The translations under genes and the position numbers were made by a program. A DNA stretch of 64,000 nt from NCBI GenBank assembly GCA_030424595.1, contig JAUHWG010000005.1:124001-188000 (forward strand), given 5' to 3'. The notes under the pieces were generated by a model, which was not told the origin of the DNA, searched no databases, and was given only the letters and a program-made list of their open reading frames with translations. Below, in pieces: positions 18,304-26,479 of the stretch. Source of the DNA: Polyangia bacterium (GTDB lineage: Bacteria; Myxococcota_A; Polyangia; Nannocystales; Nannocystaceae). Position 1 is the first letter of the stretch, and each line of letters begins with the position of its first letter.

Positions 18304-19203
18304 GTGGCAAGCAAGCCCGACTCCTCCGAGACCGCCGACGAGCTCAAGCGTCGGGTCCAGGCCCACTGGGACCGCGAGCCCTGCGGCACGCGCGGCCTCG
18401 AGGGCGACGATCTCCGGGCCGCCTTTCGTCAGCAGGAGCGGGAGCGCTACGAGGTCGACGCCCACATCCCCGAGTTCGCCGACTTCCCCGCGGCCCGCGG
18501 TAAGCGGATCCTCGAGATCGGCGTCGGCGCGGGCACCGACTTCATCCAGTGGCTCCGCCAGGGGGCCGACGCCTTCGGCGTCGATCTCAGCGTTGAGAGC
18601 CTCGCCCTGACCCGCCAGCGGATCGCCGCTGAGGGCCCCGCGATCCACAACGCCGACGTCTATCTCCAAGACGACCTCCCCCCTGCGCAGCGTCGCCTCC
18701 AGGTCGGCGACGCCGAGCGCCTGCCCTTCGCCGACGCCTCCTTTGACCTCGTCTACTCCTACGGGGTCATCCACCACTCGCCGAACACGACGGCCGCGAT
18801 CGCGGAGATCCACCGCGTGCTCCGCCCAGGCGGCGAGGCCCGGGTGATGATCTATCACGTGCCCTCATGGACAGGTCTTCTCCTCTGGGGCGTACACTCT
18901 GCGGCGCGGCTGCGCCCGTGGGTCAGCCCGCGGGAGGCGATCTACCGCCACCTCGAGAGCCCCGGGACCAAGGCCTACACCCTCGCCGAGGCGCGAGGGC
19001 TCTTCTCGGCCTTCGCCAGCGTCGAGCTCTCGACCGCCCTCCTCGCCGGCGATCTCCTGGCCATGCGCCCGTCGGAGCGCTACCAGTCCCCGATCTTTCG
19101 GGCGATCTGGCGGCTCTACCCGCGGGCCTTGATCCGCCGCTTTGGCCGTCGCCTCGGCCTCGGTCTCCTCGTCCGCGCCGTCAAGGATGGCGCCGGGGGC
19201 TGA
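18304..19203 (+). CDS. Class I SAM-dependent methyltransferase
   Basis: 299 residues from GTG 18304, chosen because AGGATGG lies just upstream and because homologous sequence begins near DELKRRVQAHWDREPCGT. Motif I is ILEIGVGAGTDFIQW. The acidic loop at GVDLS, then QVGDAERLPFADASFDLVYS, and VLRPGGEARVMIYHV complete the Rossmann-fold set. The opening HWDREPCGT is typical of sugar/lipid-type methyltransferases in polysaccharide clusters. It is followed after three bases by the flippase-like gene, so the two are co-transcribed; asnB is divergent. The methyl acceptor is unknown. Confidence 0.88.
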   Translation: MASKPDSSETADELKRRVQAHWDREPCGTRGLEGDDLRAAFRQQERERYEVDAHIPEFADFPAARGKRILEIGVGAGTDFIQWLRQGADAFGVDLSVESLALTRQRIAAEGPAIHNADVYLQDDLPPAQRRLQVGDAERLPFADASFDLVYSYGVIHHSPNTTAAIAEIHRVLRPGGEARVMIYHVPSWTGLLLWGVHSAARLRPWVSPREAIYRHLESPGTKAYTLAEARGLFSAFASVELSTALLAGDLLAMRPSERYQSPIFRAIWRLYPRALIRRFGRRLGLGLLVRAVKDGAGG

Positions 19204-19206
19204 GCC

Positions 19207-20460
19207 TTGACCGCGCGCCGCAGCAACCTCGCGACCCTCCGCGACATGGGGGCCCTCTCGGTCATCACCCTCCTCCTGGGGGCGGGGCGAGAGCTGCTGA
19301 TCGCCCGCGACCTCCAGGCGAGCGGCGACGCTGACATCTTCTTCCGCGGCCTCGTCGCGGTCGCGACCGTTCGGGCCTGCGCGCTGGCTGTCTACCGCGC
19401 CCGCTGGATCCCGGCGGACGCCCGGATCCCGACGGTCGCGCTCCTCCGCGACGGTGCGCGCTCGGCCTCGCTGCTCGGGCTCATCGGCGTCCTCGGCCTC
19501 CTGCCGCTGATCGGCCCCCGCGACCTCGTCGCCGCGGCCAGCGAGGGTTCACAGGCGCTCGCGCTCGTGGCGCTCGCCCTCGCGGCGTTCCTCGCCTCCT
19601 GGGCCGGACACCTGCGGGCGCTCGCGGAGCGACGGGGCCGCGAGCTGCGGGGCTTTGGCGTCGACTGGGGCCTCGCGCTCGGGACGATCGCCGGGACCCT
19701 CGCGCTCGAGGACAGCGGCGCGCTCGGCCCGAGCCTCGGCCTCCTCGCGGGGTTGAGCGTCGGCGTCGTCATGCTCTGGCCTGCGCGGGTTCGGCTCTCG
19801 CTCGATGGCCCGGCGATGGACATCCCGGCCGCCCCCACGCCCGAGGCGACAGAGAGCCCCGGGGAGAGCGAGCGGCCGCTGTGGCTCCTCCTCGACGCGC
19901 TCCTCTACGGCAACCTCGGGGTCGTCGACTCGCTCTTCTCGCACCTCTTGATCGCGGGCTCGCTGGCGGTGCTCTCCTACGCCGGGCTCTTCGTCAACTC
20001 AGCGTTGATGCTGCTCACCGGCGCCGTCACGGTGGTCGCCCTGCGGATGGCCGCGAGCTCGAGCGGGGGCAGGTCGATGCGTCGCTGGTCGCTGCTCGGA
20101 GGCGCCGCGGTGACCCTGGGCCTGGCCGTGATCGGGCTCCTCCTCGGCTGGGCGCCGATCGCCGGCGGGATCGAGCAGCTCCTCGGCTGGGACCTCGCCG
20201 GGAGCGTCCGCCCGGTGGTCCTGTGGAGCCTCCCCTACGCCTTTCTTCGCCTCGCCAACACCGTCGGCCGTCAGCGCCGGCTCGTCCGCGGCGACCTGCG
20301 CGGTGTGATCGGCTGGGATTTGGCGGGGCTCACGGTCCGCTCGCTCCTCCTCGCGGCGGCGATCGGCACGCTGGGGCTCGTCGCGTTTCCAGTCGCGGCG
20401 GCGGCGGCCGAGCTGCTCCAGCTGATGGTGTGGTGGCGGGGGCCGACGCCAGACCGCTAG
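19207..20460 (+). CDS. Flippase-like polytopic membrane protein (MVF/MurJ-like)
   Basis: 417 residues with about twelve hydrophobic segments, for example MGALSVITLLLGAGRELLIA, ALALVALALAAFLASWAG and RSLLLAAAIGTLGLVAFPVA. The opening GRELLIARDLQASGDADIFFRGL resembles the first helices of MurJ and Wzx-type lipid-linked sugar flippases (GxxRExxxA...GxxxxxDAFF). The tool start is TTG 19207, three bases after the methyltransferase; ATG 19246 (MGALSV) would also be reasonable. With asnB and the methyltransferase it suggests a small envelope-polysaccharide group, but no glycosyltransferase is present. Function by resemblance only. Confidence 0.7.
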   Translation: MTARRSNLATLRDMGALSVITLLLGAGRELLIARDLQASGDADIFFRGLVAVATVRACALAVYRARWIPADARIPTVALLRDGARSASLLGLIGVLGLLPLIGPRDLVAAASEGSQALALVALALAAFLASWAGHLRALAERRGRELRGFGVDWGLALGTIAGTLALEDSGALGPSLGLLAGLSVGVVMLWPARVRLSLDGPAMDIPAAPTPEATESPGESERPLWLLLDALLYGNLGVVDSLFSHLLIAGSLAVLSYAGLFVNSALMLLTGAVTVVALRMAASSSGGRSMRRWSLLGGAAVTLGLAVIGLLLGWAPIAGGIEQLLGWDLAGSVRPVVLWSLPYAFLRLANTVGRQRRLVRGDLRGVIGWDLAGLTVRSLLLAAAIGTLGLVAFPVAAAAAELLQLMVWWRGPTPDR

Positions 20461-20564
20461 GCCTCCTGCGGGTTTTGCGGAGCGTCGCGCCTCGGCGGAG
20501 CAGCGGCTTCAAGACGCTTCAGAGGCGGGTCTGGGCGGGACCGAAAAACTCTGGAAAAAGATCC

Positions 20565-20593
20565 TTGACACAACCCGGACTTTGGATGATTCT
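20565..20593 (+). promoter_or_regulatory. Sigma-70 promoter for tRNA-Asp
   Basis: Consensus -35 TTGACA at 20565-20570, 17-base spacer, then a weak -10 GATTCT at 20588-20593, about 30 bases before the mature tRNA 5' end. Confidence 0.6.
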
Positions 20594-20622
20594 CCCGCTC
20601 CCTGGTGCTCGTCACTGGGAAA

Positions 20623-20696
20623 GGGGTGGTAGTTAAGTTGGTTATAACGCCGGCCTGTCACGCCGGAGGTCGCGGGTTCGAGTCCCGTCCACCCCG
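20623..20696 (+). tRNA. tRNA-Asp (anticodon GUC)
   Basis: 74 nt. The acceptor stem is GGGGTGG (20623-20629) with CCACCCC (20689-20695) and discriminator G. The anticodon arm is GCCGGC-CTGTCAC-GCCGG with GTC at 20657-20659. The T arm is CGCGGGTTCGAGTCCCG. The 3' CCA is not encoded. A promoter precedes it and a terminator follows nine bases later, so it is a single-gene unit. Confidence 0.96.
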
Positions 20697-20704
20697 ATAC
20701 GAAG

Positions 20705-20733
20705 AGCCCTGAGGAGACCCCTCAGGGCTTTTT
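20705..20733 (+). terminator. Intrinsic terminator of tRNA-Asp
   Basis: Perfect 10-bp stem AGCCCTGAGG/CCTCAGGGCT with loop AGACC, then TTTT. The clearest Rho-independent terminator in the window. Confidence 0.9.
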
Positions 20734-20785
20734 CAATTTCAGCCGAGAGATGCCGCAGGACGGCGTTCTGGGCGTTCTGGGCGTT

Positions 20786-21808
20786 CTAGACGGTAGACGG
20801 TGCGTCCTCGAGGCCGACGAGGGCGACGAGGTTCGCGCCCCAGGGGCACTCCGCGCCGAAGACGCCTTCGAGCGCGGGATCGACGCGATCGAGGCCGTCG
20901 AGGAGACGTTCGGTCAGACGACCGAGGCGACCGCCGCCCCGGACCCGGCTCGCGTCGCCGACGGGGGCCGGCGCGTCGCGTCCTCCCCGCGCCCGACGGA
21001 GGAGGCCGAGGCCGAGATCGAGGCCGCTGAGGAGCGATGGAAAGAGGAGCGAGCCGGCCTGGGGCGCGCTCCACAGCTCGAGCGTCGCCAGCGAGGCCCG
21101 CTCGAGGGCGCGGAGCAGGGTCCTGCGGTCGAAGAAAGAGAGATGATCGCCGAGCTCGAGCGGACGGTAGGCGAGGCCCCAGCGCTCACGGGCGAGGTCG
21201 TCGAAATTCGGCACTTCGACGACCGCGAGCCCCCCAGGCGCGAGGTGTCGCCGGACCCACTCGAGGGCGGCGACCGGCCGCCGCAGATGCTCGAGCACAT
21301 GGGTCATCGTGATCAGGTCAAAGCGAACGCCGAGGTCCGAGGCCCCCTCGATGTCGGCGCGGCGGATCCTGTGGCCCGCCGCGCTCGCGTCGGCGGCGGC
21401 CGGTGAGCGCTCGATCCCCTCCGTGCGGTACCCGAGCTCGCGAAGGGCGTCGAGGAGGAGCCCGGTGTTGCAGCCGATGTCGAGCGCCCGCGAGCCCGGG
21501 TGGGGGCTGCGGATCCGACCGTGGCTGAGTCGGTCGTAGAGGCGGAGCCGTGCCCGCTTGCGAGCGACCCCCGGGCGCGCTCGTCCGACCGCGGACGCGG
21601 CCGTTCCCTCGCCGCGATCGCGGGCCGCTCGCGCGTCGTACTCAGCGCCGAGCTCCGCCGCCGTCGCGCCCGAGGTCGCGAAGGCGAGGCCGCAGCGCTC
21701 GCAGCGGCCGATCCCGACCCCCGCCGGACCGATCGGATAGAGCTCCCGCGCCAGCGCCGCGTCACGCTCACACAGGGGGCAACGCTGAGTCGCGACCAGA
21801 GCAGGCAT
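20786..21808 (-). CDS. Class I SAM methyltransferase with N-terminal zinc ribbon
   Basis: 340 residues from ATG 21808; GTG 21817 would add three. The N-terminus has a four-Cys ribbon (CPLCERD and GRCERCGLAFAT), then motif I ALDIGCNTGLLLDALRELGY, the acidic loop at TEGIERS, and DLITMTHVLEHLRRPVAAL. The HVLEH signature and APGGLAVVEVPNFDDL place it with methyltransferase type 12/UbiG-like enzymes often found in polysaccharide or secondary-metabolite loci (BtrU/TylF-like neighbourhoods). It is convergent with the tRNA terminator side. The acceptor is unknown. An 11-bp tandem array lies directly upstream of the start, so the promoter is probably inside or beside the array. Confidence 0.87.
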   Translation of the reverse strand: MPALVATQRCPLCERDAALARELYPIGPAGVGIGRCERCGLAFATSGATAAELGAEYDARAARDRGEGTAASAVGRARPGVARKRARLRLYDRLSHGRIRSPHPGSRALDIGCNTGLLLDALRELGYRTEGIERSPAAADASAAGHRIRRADIEGASDLGVRFDLITMTHVLEHLRRPVAALEWVRRHLAPGGLAVVEVPNFDDLARERWGLAYRPLELGDHLSFFDRRTLLRALERASLATLELWSAPQAGSLLFPSLLSGLDLGLGLLRRARGGRDAPAPVGDASRVRGGGRLGRLTERLLDGLDRVDPALEGVFGAECPWGANLVALVGLEDAPSTV

Positions 21809-21832
21809 CGACCGCACTATAGCCGCACTACA

Positions 21833-21905
21833 GCCGCAGGGGCGCCGCAGAGGCGCCGCAGGGGCGCCGCAGGGGAGCCGCAGGGGCGCCGCAGGGGCGC
21901 TGCGG
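21833..21905. repeat. 11-bp tandem array, 6.5 copies
   Basis: Unit GCCGCAGGGGC with single-base variants (GAGGC, GGGGA). It fills almost all of the gap between the methyltransferase start and the phzF-like stop, so it must overlap any methyltransferase promoter. Confidence 0.9.
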
Positions 21906-21942
21906 CCGGACTTCGCCCGAGGTCAGCGCGAGAGATCGCCGA

Positions 21943-22743
21943 TCAGACCAGGAGCTCGCCGCGAGAGATCGTGACCGTCTGGCCGCCGAGCAGCACGCGA
22001 TCGCCGGAGATCCGGACCCGCACCCATCCGCCCCGCTCCGACGCCTGATAGCCGGTGAGCACCGGCCTGTCGAGGCGGTGGGCCCAGTAGGGTCCGAGGC
22101 AGCAGTGGGCGGAGCCGGTCACCGGATCCTCGCTGATCCCGACGCCCGGGGCGAAGAAGCGCGAGACAAAGTCGGCACGCTCGGTCGTCCTCGCCTTGGC
22201 GCTGACGATCACTCCGCGAGCGCCGAGCTTGGACAGGCGCAGCAGATCGGGGCGGAGCCCCCGGACGATCGACTCGTGGGGGACGACCACCAGGTAGTCG
22301 TCGGCGCTGCGGCCGAAGAACTCGGCCTCTTCGATCCCGAGGAGCCGCAGCAGATCGTCGGGGGGCACCTCGGCCTCCGGCGGGCGGCTCGGGAAGTCGA
22401 GCTCGATCCAACCGTCGACGCGCCGCGCCAGGAGCAGACCGCTCGCGCTGGTGAAGCGGATCGACTGCTCCTGCGCGACCAGGCCCGCCTCCCAGAGCGC
22501 GTGAGCGCTCGCGAGCGTGGCGTGTCCGCAAAGCTCGACCTCCGCCGTCGGCGTGAACCACCGGATCGTCCACTCGTCGCCGAGCCGCTCGACAAAGGCG
22601 GTCTCGGAGAGGCTCATCTCCCGCGCGACCACCTGCATCCACTCGGCGCTGCGCGGCTCCTCACCCAGGAGACAGATCGCCGCCGGGTTGCCGGAGAAGG
22701 GGGCGGCGGCGAAGGCATCGACGTGGAAGAGCTGGATCGGCAT
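21943..22743 (-). CDS. PhzF-family isomerase/epimerase-like protein
   Basis: 266 residues, two DapF-like halves. The opening MPIQLFHVDAFAAAPFSGNPAA and catalytic-Glu stretch REMSLSETAFVE match the family, as do IRWFTPTAEVELCGHATLA and the second-half GISEDPVTGSAHCCLGPYWA. PhzF itself isomerises a phenazine precursor, but most family members in genomes without other phenazine genes have unknown substrates, and none of phzA-G is present here. It is transcribed alone on the minus strand. Confidence 0.93.
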   Translation of the reverse strand: MPIQLFHVDAFAAAPFSGNPAAICLLGEEPRSAEWMQVVAREMSLSETAFVERLGDEWTIRWFTPTAEVELCGHATLASAHALWEAGLVAQEQSIRFTSASGLLLARRVDGWIELDFPSRPPEAEVPPDDLLRLLGIEEAEFFGRSADDYLVVVPHESIVRGLRPDLLRLSKLGARGVIVSAKARTTERADFVSRFFAPGVGISEDPVTGSAHCCLGPYWAHRLDRPVLTGYQASERGGWVRVRISGDRVLLGGQTVTISRGELLV

Positions 22744-23021
22744 CGGAACCTCGGATCGCGTCTGCTCAAAGGTAGACCATCCAGCATCGCGCGCCTAGGA
22801 GGTTGGCGCACAAGTCGGCTTGACCTCGCCCTGAACGACCATCAGCGGCAGAGACCGGCGGGGGAGCACAGGGTCGAGACATGCGGCCCCCCGTGTCGAG
22901 CCGCCCGGCCGCGAAGGATCCGAGCGCAGAGGACGAGCGGCGGACGTGCACGCAACCCCCAGCGACGGCTCTTCGCAGGGGGCAACGCGGCGTAGGCGCA
23001 CGACGACCCCCGCGCGAGGTC

Positions 23022-23963
23022 TCAACGCCGCTTTGCAGCAGACGCCTTGTTCTTCGTGGTCTTGTTCTTCGCGGTCTTGTTCTTCGCGGTCTTGTTCTTC
23101 GCGGTCTTGTGCTTCGCGGTTTTCTTCGCAGCGGTCTTCTTCGCAGCGGTCTTTTTCTTCGCAGCGGTCTTCTTCGCAGCGGTCTTCTTCGCAGCGGTCT
23201 CCTTCGCAGCGGTCTTCTTCGCAGCGGTCTTTTTCTTCGCAGCGGTCTTTTTCTTCGCAGCGGTTTTCTTCTTCGCGGTCTTCTTCGCTGGGGTCTTTTT
23301 CTTCGCAGCGGTTTTCTTCGCGGTTTTCTTCGCTGGGGTTTTCTTCGCGGTTTTCTTCGCTGGGGTTTTCTTCGCGGTTTTCTTCGCTGGGGTTTTCTTC
23401 GCTGGGGTTTTCTTCGCTGGGGTTTTCTTCGCGGTTTTCTTCGCTGGGGTTTTCTTCGCGGTTTTCTTCGCGGTTTTCTTCGCAGCGGTCTTCTTCGCAG
23501 CCTTCTTACCCGCCACGGTCTGCGCTCGCACGGCCTCGTAACGCTCAATGAACGCCTCGACGGAGGTCGTGGCGAGCACGTCGGCGAGCACGTCCATCGC
23601 CAGATCATCGAGCTTCTTGAAGCGCAGGCAGGCCTTCCCCATGTTCAAGCGTTTGCCTGCCGCAGCCCAAGCCTCTTCGAACGCCTCGGCCTGCCCGGGC
23701 CCGGAGTAGACGCCCATCAGGTAGAGCGACATGTACTGCTTTTGCGAGGCGAGGGCGACGATCGCGAGGGGCTGCTTGTTGTAGGTGATCGGGTAGCGCG
23801 CGAGGGGGATAAACCAGCTGATCATCCCGTACTGCATCCCCTCGACGAAGCCTGCGGGGAGCGCTCGGTTCACCAGATCGCGGACAGCTGAGACCGGCGC
23901 CCGGCGATCTTCGGGGAGAGAGGCGAGGTATTGCGTGACGGTACGTGCGTCGCTGCTGACCAT
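23022..23963 (-). CDS. DUF1801 (YdhG/frataxin-like fold) protein with histone-H1-like Lys/Ala/Thr tail
   Basis: 313 residues from ATG 23963 (MVSSDARTVTQYLASLPED). Residues about 1-145 are a complete DUF1801 domain, with the family stretch VEGMQYGMISWFIP and ALASQKQYMSLYLMG. The B. subtilis member YdhG has been described as a frataxin-like iron chaperone. Residues 151-313 are almost wholly K, A, T and P in AAKKT/AKKTPAKKT units, like histone H1 or AlgP tails, and end KAAKRR-like. The tail should bind nucleic acid or polyphosphate nonspecifically. The coding repeat is tract-rich and likely to vary in length. A different frataxin-type gene (cyaY) lies 1.2 kb away on the other strand. The reverse-strand Phe/Ala frame across the tail is a shadow. 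Confidence 0.88.
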   Translation of the reverse strand: MVSSDARTVTQYLASLPEDRRAPVSAVRDLVNRALPAGFVEGMQYGMISWFIPLARYPITYNKQPLAIVALASQKQYMSLYLMGVYSGPGQAEAFEEAWAAAGKRLNMGKACLRFKKLDDLAMDVLADVLATTSVEAFIERYEAVRAQTVAGKKAAKKTAAKKTAKKTAKKTPAKKTAKKTPAKKTPAKKTPAKKTAKKTPAKKTAKKTPAKKTAKKTAAKKKTPAKKTAKKKTAAKKKTAAKKKTAAKKTAAKETAAKKTAAKKTAAKKKTAAKKTAAKKTAKHKTAKNKTAKNKTAKNKTTKNKASAAKRR

Positions 23964-24685
23964 GGCCAACCCTACCAGCTTGGGCCCTCCGCGCGCGCCT
24001 CCAAGCGCCCGCAACGGACCGCTCCGACCCGAGGAGCATGCACGTACAACGTCGTGGTGCGCCCTCGATCTCTGCCTGACCCGTGGCGGCCCCGGGTGCT
24101 CCCAACACCCCCAGCCACGCGGGCCCGCGCCCGTCGACGCTGGCGCTGCGGGCCGACAAACGGCGCATCATCGGCGCCAGGAGGACCGCTCTCGCGAGCT
24201 CCCAGGGCCGAGGATCCTCGCGGGGGTGCTCGAGCGCAGCCACCGTCGGTATCCAAGATCCGCGTCGCCGAGGCCCTCGCGTCGCGGCCCGCGGTCTCGC
24301 CGTCGGAGCCCGCGGTCCTCCCATCGGAGCCGGCGGTCCTCCCATCGGAGCCTGCGGTGCTCCCATCGGAGCCTGCGGTGCTCCCATCGGAGCCGACGGT
24401 CCTCCCATCGGAGCCGACGGTCTTCCCCGTCGGAGCCTGCGGTCCTCCCATCGGAGCCTGCGGTCTTCCCCGTCGGAGCCTGCGGTCTTCCCCGTCGGAG
24501 CCTGCGGTCCTCCCCGTCGAAACCCGCGGGTCTACGCCAACGCCCGCGACCGCCTCGTGACGTCGCTCAGCTCCCCGAGAGCGGCCTTGGCCCCGGTGTC
24601 TGCGAGCGCCCCTTCGCCCCTCTGATGATCCGGTCTGTCGGCCAAAGCCTTGCCCGCGGCGATCCGCTGCTGCACTCTCAAGGCC
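23964..24685. other. 722-base gene-free stretch dominated by a 21/22-bp array
   Basis: Separates the divergent DUF1801 and small membrane protein genes. Apart from the array at 24304-24534, I see no gene. Long frames exist on both strands only because the array lacks stops, and its mixed 21/22-bp spacing would break any reading frame. Confidence 0.6.
24304..24534. repeat. 21/22-bp imperfect tandem array, about 11 copies
   Basis: Unit like CGGAGCCTGCGGTCCTCCCAT. Unit starts fall at 24304, 24325, 24346, 24367, 24388, 24409, 24431, 24452, 24474, 24496 and about 24517, so spacing is 21 or 22, two helical turns. The last copies change CTCCCAT to CTTCCCCGT. Confidence 0.9.
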
Positions 24686-25087
24686 ATGCGTCTCCCACGC
24701 AAGGGCATCCTGATCCGCCTCGTCATCTACGGTGGACTTCTGAGCTACTTCGGCTGGCAGGCGCTCGAGCACTACTTCGCCGAAAAAGAGGCCGAGGCAG
24801 GCGTCGCCGCGGAGAACGACGACCGCGGCCTACCGAGCCGGAAGGTCAACCTCCCGGACGGCCGCTCCGTCGAGGTGCTCGAGATCACCCCTGAGCAGGC
24901 GGAGCAGATGTACGGCGTCCCCCCCTCTGTGATGCCCGGAGAGCCAGAGGGGGGCGCCGCAAAGACCCCTCCTGCGGAGGCTCCTGCGGAGGCCCCTCCG
25001 AGCGTCCCCCCTGCGGATGCCCCCGAGGCGAGCCCCGAGCCCGCCCCCGCCGCCGAGCCGCCCGCGGATCCCCCCGCCGCGGATTGA
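24686..25087 (+). CDS. Small single-pass membrane protein with Pro/Ala-rich tail
   Basis: 133 residues from ATG 24686; TTG 24650 is in frame but unlikely. A basic start (MRLPRKGILIR) is followed by one membrane helix (LVIYGGLLSYFGWQALEHYF). Residues about 40-80 are a short ordered segment (KVNLPDGRSVEVLEITPEQA). The rest is AEAPAEAPP-type low complexity, consistent with a periplasmic spacer. YGVP occurs once (EQMYGVPPS), as in the SPASM-linked lipoprotein, but a single copy may be chance. It precedes cyaY by 34 bases and is probably in one transcript with it. Function unknown. Confidence 0.65.
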   Translation: MRLPRKGILIRLVIYGGLLSYFGWQALEHYFAEKEAEAGVAAENDDRGLPSRKVNLPDGRSVEVLEITPEQAEQMYGVPPSVMPGEPEGGAAKTPPAEAPAEAPPSVPPADAPEASPEPAPAAEPPADPPAAD

Positions 25088-25121
25088 CCGGACTCCGGAC
25101 CTCTCGCAAGCTCCCCTCACC

Positions 25122-25442
25122 ATGGACGCCAAGCTCTTCCACAAAAAGTCGGCCGAGGCGCTCGAGCACATCGACGATCACCTCGGGGACCTCGAGCATG
25201 ACGATCTCGACGTCCAGCTCTCCGGGGACGTTCTCAAGCTCACCTTCTCCGGCGGACAGCGCTTCGTCATCAACGCCCATGGCGCGGCTCGCCAGGTCTG
25301 GATGGCCGCAGGGACGACGGCTTGGCACTTCGACTACGATGTCGACAAGGATCGATGGATCGCTCACCGGACCGACGAAGAGCTCATGAGCACGGTCGCG
25401 CGGGTTGTGGGCGACAAGCTCGGCGAGACGATCAGCCTCTAG
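25122..25442 (+). CDS. cyaY: Frataxin-family iron-sulphur assembly protein
   Basis: 106 residues, normal CyaY length. Bacterial frataxin binds iron through an acidic helix and tunes IscS activity in Fe-S cluster assembly. Here the first helix has the acidic ridge EALEHIDDHLGDLEHDDLD, then the beta-sheet LDVQLSGDVLKLTF, RFVINAHGAARQVWMA and the FDYD motif before WIAHR. ATG 25122 starts exactly where family members start (MDAKLFHKKSAEALEHI); the frame upstream to 25017 is Pro-rich and not part of it. Neighbours are a small membrane protein upstream and a secreted or lipoprotein-like gene two bases downstream; no isc genes are present. Confidence 0.92.
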   Translation: MDAKLFHKKSAEALEHIDDHLGDLEHDDLDVQLSGDVLKLTFSGGQRFVINAHGAARQVWMAAGTTAWHFDYDVDKDRWIAHRTDEELMSTVARVVGDKLGETISL

Positions 25443-25444
25443 CG

Positions 25445-26242
25445 ATGGCCCGGCGGGTCCTCGGCCCCGTCCTCCTCAGCGCCTGCCTCGCCTCGCCGGC
25501 TGCCGCTTGCGCCCAGCTCACGAGCGAGACCGAGGTCCGGCTCATCCCCCACGCGGACCCCTCGCGGGCACCTCCGCCCCGCGCGGCCGAGGAGTTCACA
25601 CGCCGGACGATGACGGCGACCTGGGCGCAAGACGGCGACAGGCTCGACGTGACCCTGACCGAGCATCGCCGCTGCAAGACCCTGACGATGGTGCCGATGA
25701 TCCGCGAGGAGCGGACGACCCGGACCCTCGACGCGGGCGTCTACTGGGAGTTCGGGATCGCCGCGGTGACGGCCGCCGTCGCCACCTACGCCTTCATCCG
25801 CCCCGAGGCCTTCTCGCGGCCTTTGATCAACGCCGAGGGGCAGATCCTCCGCGACCCGAGCGCGGGCTACACGAGCGGCGGAATCTTCGCGGGGATCGCA
25901 GCGCTCAGCCTCGGATCCGGGATCTACGACACGGTCCGCGCTCGTGATTCGATCACCTACAGCGACGCAGAGGCGCGGATCGAGGGCCCCGAGGCCCCCT
26001 GTCACCTACCGGAGAGCCCCTGGTCGAAGCGGACCGTCGCCCTCATCGTCGACGACCGCCCGATCGCGACGGCGATGACCGACGAGGCCGGCCGCGCCAC
26101 CTTCACGCTCCCGCAGATCGACGCGACGTCAGCGGAGAACGGGCGCCTCCAGGCCTCGATCCGCGCCGACGACGAGCACGCGGTGGCGATCGAGCTCGAG
26201 CGACCGCACCCGCCGACGGTAGGCCCCGCGCCGCCGCCCTAG
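25445..26242 (+). CDS. Exported protein of unknown function, possible lipoprotein
   Basis: 265 residues from ATG 25445, two bases after the cyaY stop. An N-terminal signal (MARRVLGPVLLSACLASPAAAC) could be cut at ASPAAA or lipidated at the AAAC Cys, a weak lipobox. Residues about 100-160 include hydrophobic stretches (FGIAAVTAAVATYAFI and GGIFAGIAALSLGSGIYDTV), probably two membrane helices. The C-terminal part (TVALIVDDRPIATAMTDEAGRATFTLP) resembles a small Ig-like or carboxypeptidase-regulatory beta domain. This overall arrangement recurs in myxobacterial secreted proteins, but I cannot name a family. Probably in the same transcript as cyaY. Confidence 0.65.
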   Translation: MARRVLGPVLLSACLASPAAACAQLTSETEVRLIPHADPSRAPPPRAAEEFTRRTMTATWAQDGDRLDVTLTEHRRCKTLTMVPMIREERTTRTLDAGVYWEFGIAAVTAAVATYAFIRPEAFSRPLINAEGQILRDPSAGYTSGGIFAGIAALSLGSGIYDTVRARDSITYSDAEARIEGPEAPCHLPESPWSKRTVALIVDDRPIATAMTDEAGRATFTLPQIDATSAENGRLQASIRADDEHAVAIELERPHPPTVGPAPPP

Positions 26243-26262
26243 GAGCCGGCGGCGAAGCTCCG

Positions 26263-26316
26263 GTGCGCTCTCGCGCCGCGATCGTCGGCCCTCTCGGCTT
26301 CGACGAGGCACCGCTT
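26263..26316. repeat. Diverged partial copy of the 12583-12738 element
   Basis: About 46 of 53 bases match the right-hand half of the MITE-like element read on the minus strand (GCGCCGCGATCGT, GGCCCTCT and GGCTTCGACGA shared). Most differences fall at third positions of a frame reading RAAIVGPLGFDE-PL in both copies. Weaker similarity (CGGCGGGGC and beyond) continues to about 26360. No inverted ends remain. Confidence 0.6.
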
Positions 26317-26479
26317 GGGCTCTACATCCGAGCTCCGGCGGGGCGATCGAGGACGACGGGCGAGCGATGGCCCGGGCTCGCCATCGGCTACGAGGACGGG
26401 GGCGTCGCCACCCGCCCGGGATCGCGGTCCTTTTTGCCGAGCCCCGCGCGCGACCGCTGTGCTAGCCTCCGCGCCGTCC

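Noticed and set aside
21943-22743. Phenazine biosynthesis locus
   Set aside because: Only a PhzF-type gene is present. Most family members lie outside phenazine clusters.
22881-23891. Plus-strand frame rich in Phe, Ala, Val or Arg and Ser across the lysine-rich region
   Set aside because: Complement of the AAKKT repeats. The minus-strand frame begins with a complete DUF1801 domain.
24304-24534. Possible CRISPR array
   Set aside because: Repeats are contiguous with no unique spacers and no cas genes are nearby. The same holds for the other arrays.
23931-24560. Frame with SEPAVLP repeats over the 21/22-bp array
   Set aside because: The array contains units of mixed length 21 and 22, so the frame is not maintained, and the flanks show no coding bias.
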